From assembly GCA_002737725.1 (NCBI GenBank), contig NSIP01000001.1, positions 124,001 to 188,000 on the forward strand: a stretch of DNA of 64,000 nucleotides. The letters run 5' to 3'. The position numbers were made by a program, and so were the translations under genes. Each line of letters begins with the position of its first letter. Within the stretch, counting starts at the first letter, position 1. This stretch comes from Rhodospirillaceae bacterium. Its GTDB lineage: Bacteria > Pseudomonadota > Alphaproteobacteria > Rhodospirillales > Rhodospirillaceae. The notes beneath the pieces are model-generated. The model did no database searches. It had not been told where the DNA came from and saw only the letters and a program-made list of their open reading frames with translations. Of the stretch, positions 62,245 to 64,000 are shown one piece after another.

Positions 62245-64000
62245 CTACATCATCCCCACAGGTTCGGGCAGCAGCACTTCACGTTTGCCCACATGGTTGG
62301 GTTTGCCCACCATGCCTTGGGCTTCCATGTCTTCAATAATGCGTGCCGCGCGGTTATAGCCAATTTGCAAATGGCGCTGAATAAAGCTGGTCGATGCTTT
62401 GCGTTCGCGCGCCACCACCGCCACGGCCTGATCGAACAGCGTGTCTTCGCCTGATGTGTTGCCACCCGCACCCGCACCCGTAAAGCCCGGCACATCACTC
62501 ATGTCGGATTCTTCGGTCACATCGTTCAGGTAGTTAGGCTCGGCCTGCTCGCGCAGCATGGCTGTGACCTTCTCAACTTCTTTGTCGGTCACAAACGGCC
62601 CATGCACGCGCGTGATGCGCCCGCCAGCGGCCATGTACAACATGTCACCCTGGCCCAGCAGCTGTTCGGCGCCCTGTTCACCTAAGATGGTGCGGCTGTC
62701 GATCTTACTGGTGACTTGGAATGAGATACGTGTCGGGAAGTTGGCTTTAATGGTACCGGTGATCACATCCACGCTGGGGCGTTGTGTGGCCATGATCACG
62801 TGAATGCCCGCCGCACGTGCCATTTGCGCCAAGCGCTGCACGGCGGATTCAACGTCTTTACCCGCGACAATCATCAGGTCGGCCATTTCGTCGATTATCA
62901 CAACGATGTAAGGCAGCGGTGTGAGGTCGAGGTCTTGCTCTTCGTAAATCGGCTTGCCGGTGCCGGGGTCAAAGCCGGTTTGCACCGTCTTCTTAATCAC
63001 CTGTCCTTTTTTGGCGGCATCGACCAAGCGCTGGTTATAGCCCGCGATATTGCGCACCGATAGTTGCGACATGGCGCGGTAGCGGTTTTCCATTTCGCGT
63101 ACGGTCCACTTCAAGGCCATCACGGCCTTGCCGGGCTCGGTGACCACGGGCGAGAGCAAATGTGGAATGCCGTCGTACACCGACAACTCCAACATTTTCG
63201 GATCAATCATAATAAAGCGCACGTCGGATGGCGTGTTGCGATACAGCAGCGACATAATCATGGTGTTGACGGCCACCGACTTGCCCGAACCGGTCGTGCC
63301 CGCGATCAGCAAGTGGGGCATGCGCGACAAGTCGGCCATAATCGGCGTACCGCCGATATCTTTGCCCAAGGCCAAAACTAATTTGCCATCGGACTTTTCA
63401 AACTCGTCGTTGGCCAGCATCTCGCGGAAGTAAACGGTTTCGCGGCTGGCATTGGGCAGCTCAATACCAATGACCGTGCGCCCGGGCACCACAGCAATAC
63501 GCACGGCAATCGCACTCATGGAGCGCGCAATGTCATCAGCCAATGCTACAACGCGTGATGTTTTGGTGCCGGGTGCGGGTTCCAGTTCGTACAGGGTGAC
63601 AACCGGCCCGGGGCGCACTTTGACGATCTGGCCTTTGACACCGAAATCTTCCAACACCGATTCCAACATCCGCGCATTGTTTTCCAACGCTTCGGTGCTG
63701 GGGCCTTTGGGGCGATGCTCGACCAACGGCAGCGCGAGGATATCAAGCGGTGGTAACGAGAATCCTTTGCTGGCAGCGGCGGGCAAAAAGCTGCCCTGGC
63801 GCGCGGCCATGTCGCGTTTGGTCAGCTTGGTGGTCTTGGCGCGCTGCACCACCACGTCTTTTGATTTTGGGCCGGGTGTTGCGGCATCAAACTCGGCGTC
63901 ATCGCCATCCATCTCGCACGGTTCGGCTTCTTCGATAGCGACATGGCTGCGTTCAATCATCGGGTCATCATTGTTTGCGCTCATCGTTGGCTCTGCGCGT
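62245..64000 (-). CDS. ftsK: DNA translocase FtsK, C-terminal motor part (cut by window end)
   Basis: The septal DNA pump that resolves chromosome dimers. The visible 580 residues contain an acidic linker, the alpha subdomain ([28 protein letters not shown]), the RecA-like motor with Walker [16 protein letters not shown] and Walker [16 protein letters not shown], and the gamma winged-helix domain at the end ([30 protein letters not shown]). The N-terminal four-helix membrane domain must lie outside; the frame is open to 64000. Confidence 0.95.
   Translation of the reverse strand, partial: RAEPTMSANNDDPMIERSHVAIEEAEPCEMDGDDAEFDAATPGPKSKDVVVQRAKTTKLTKRDMAARQGSFLPAAASKGFSLPPLDILALPLVEHRPKGPSTEALENNARMLESVLEDFGVKGQIVKVRPGPVVTLYELEPAPGTKTSRVVALADDIARSMSAIAVRIAVVPGRTVIGIELPNASRETVYFREMLANDEFEKSDGKLVLALGKDIGGTPIMADLSRMPHLLIAGTTGSGKSVAVNTMIMSLLYRNTPSDVRFIMIDPKMLELSVYDGIPHLLSPVVTEPGKAVMALKWTVREMENRYRAMSQLSVRNIAGYNQRLVDAAKKGQVIKKTVQTGFDPGTGKPIYEEQDLDLTPLPYIVVIIDEMADLMIVAGKDVESAVQRLAQMARAAGIHVIMATQRPSVDVITGTIKANFPTRISFQVTSKIDSRTILGEQGAEQLLGQGDMLYMAAGGRITRVHGPFVTDKEVEKVTAMLREQAEPNYLNDVTEESDMSDVPGFTGAGAGGNTSGEDTLFDQAVAVVARERKASTSFIQRHLQIGYNRAARIIEDMEAQGMVGKPNHVGKREVLLPEPVGMM

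Noticed and set aside
1-64000. CRISPR arrays, insertion sequences, prophage or integrase genes
   Set aside because: No regularly spaced direct repeats, transposase or phage motifs were seen in any frame.

Overview
The window is chromosomal DNA from an alphaproteobacterium, moderately GC-rich, with dense coding, frequent 1-8 nt gene overlaps and some GTG/TTG starts. The assignment rests on gene order: leuS, lptE, holA, parB, parA, rsmG, mnmG, mnmE, rho, a low-GC non-coding gap, then ppsR, maf, aroE, coaE, dnaQ and secB. This is the alphaproteobacterial replication-origin neighbourhood. The his cluster with a HIT gene, the secB/Tim44-like/mltA/smr group, hslVU and lolA-ftsK fit the same class. 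No transposase, prophage, CRISPR array, rRNA or confident tRNA was seen.

Layout. 0-4.9 kb: end of a nitronate monooxygenase, a truncated cupin, a sigma-54 promoter driving a TorF-type porin and ammonium transporter amtB, then panD. 5-15.6 kb: mmcB pseudogene, hldE with a small lipoprotein, a SYLF protein, an LpoA-like lipoprotein, rsmI-yraN, a SirB1-type protein, gshB, a comM remnant, a FAD monooxygenase and a VOC protein. 15.6-25.4 kb: palindromic repeats, the hinT-hisEFAHB cluster, a XRE regulator, an orphan OmpR-type response regulator, ribA, an L,D-transpeptidase, yggS and a ThiE-like gene. 25.4-33.9 kb: three outer-membrane proteins and a tightly packed operon (porin, acyl-CoA ligase, nitronate monooxygenase, thioesterase, rimB, rimK); the last porin lies behind a Pho-box-like array.

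34-51 kb: a DUF3576 lipoprotein, leuS, an inserted VOC gene, lptE, holA, a patch of decayed genes (copA, histidine phosphatase), then parB-parA-rsmG-mnmG-mnmE, with two perfect parS sites at the 5' end of rsmG. After ogt and qor come rho and a 577 bp low-GC gap that is the best origin candidate. 51-64 kb: ppsR, maf, aroE, coaE, dnaQ, secB, Tim44-like, mltA, a frameshifted membrane protein, smr, hslVU, lolA and the C-terminal part of ftsK, which runs off the window.

Working together, parABS and the origin form the replication and segregation module. rsmG, mnmG, mnmE, rsmI and rimK modify the translation machinery, and lptE, hldE and lolA build the outer envelope. The amtB and OprP-like loci look like nitrogen- and phosphate-scavenging units. 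Several genes are broken (cupin, mmcB, comM, copA, histidine phosphatase, three hypotheticals), which suggests either ongoing gene loss or some uncorrected indels. Two families of non-coding palindromic repeats are scattered between genes. I found no clearly new multi-gene system; the repeats, the altered origin neighbourhood and the decayed loci are the most unusual content.
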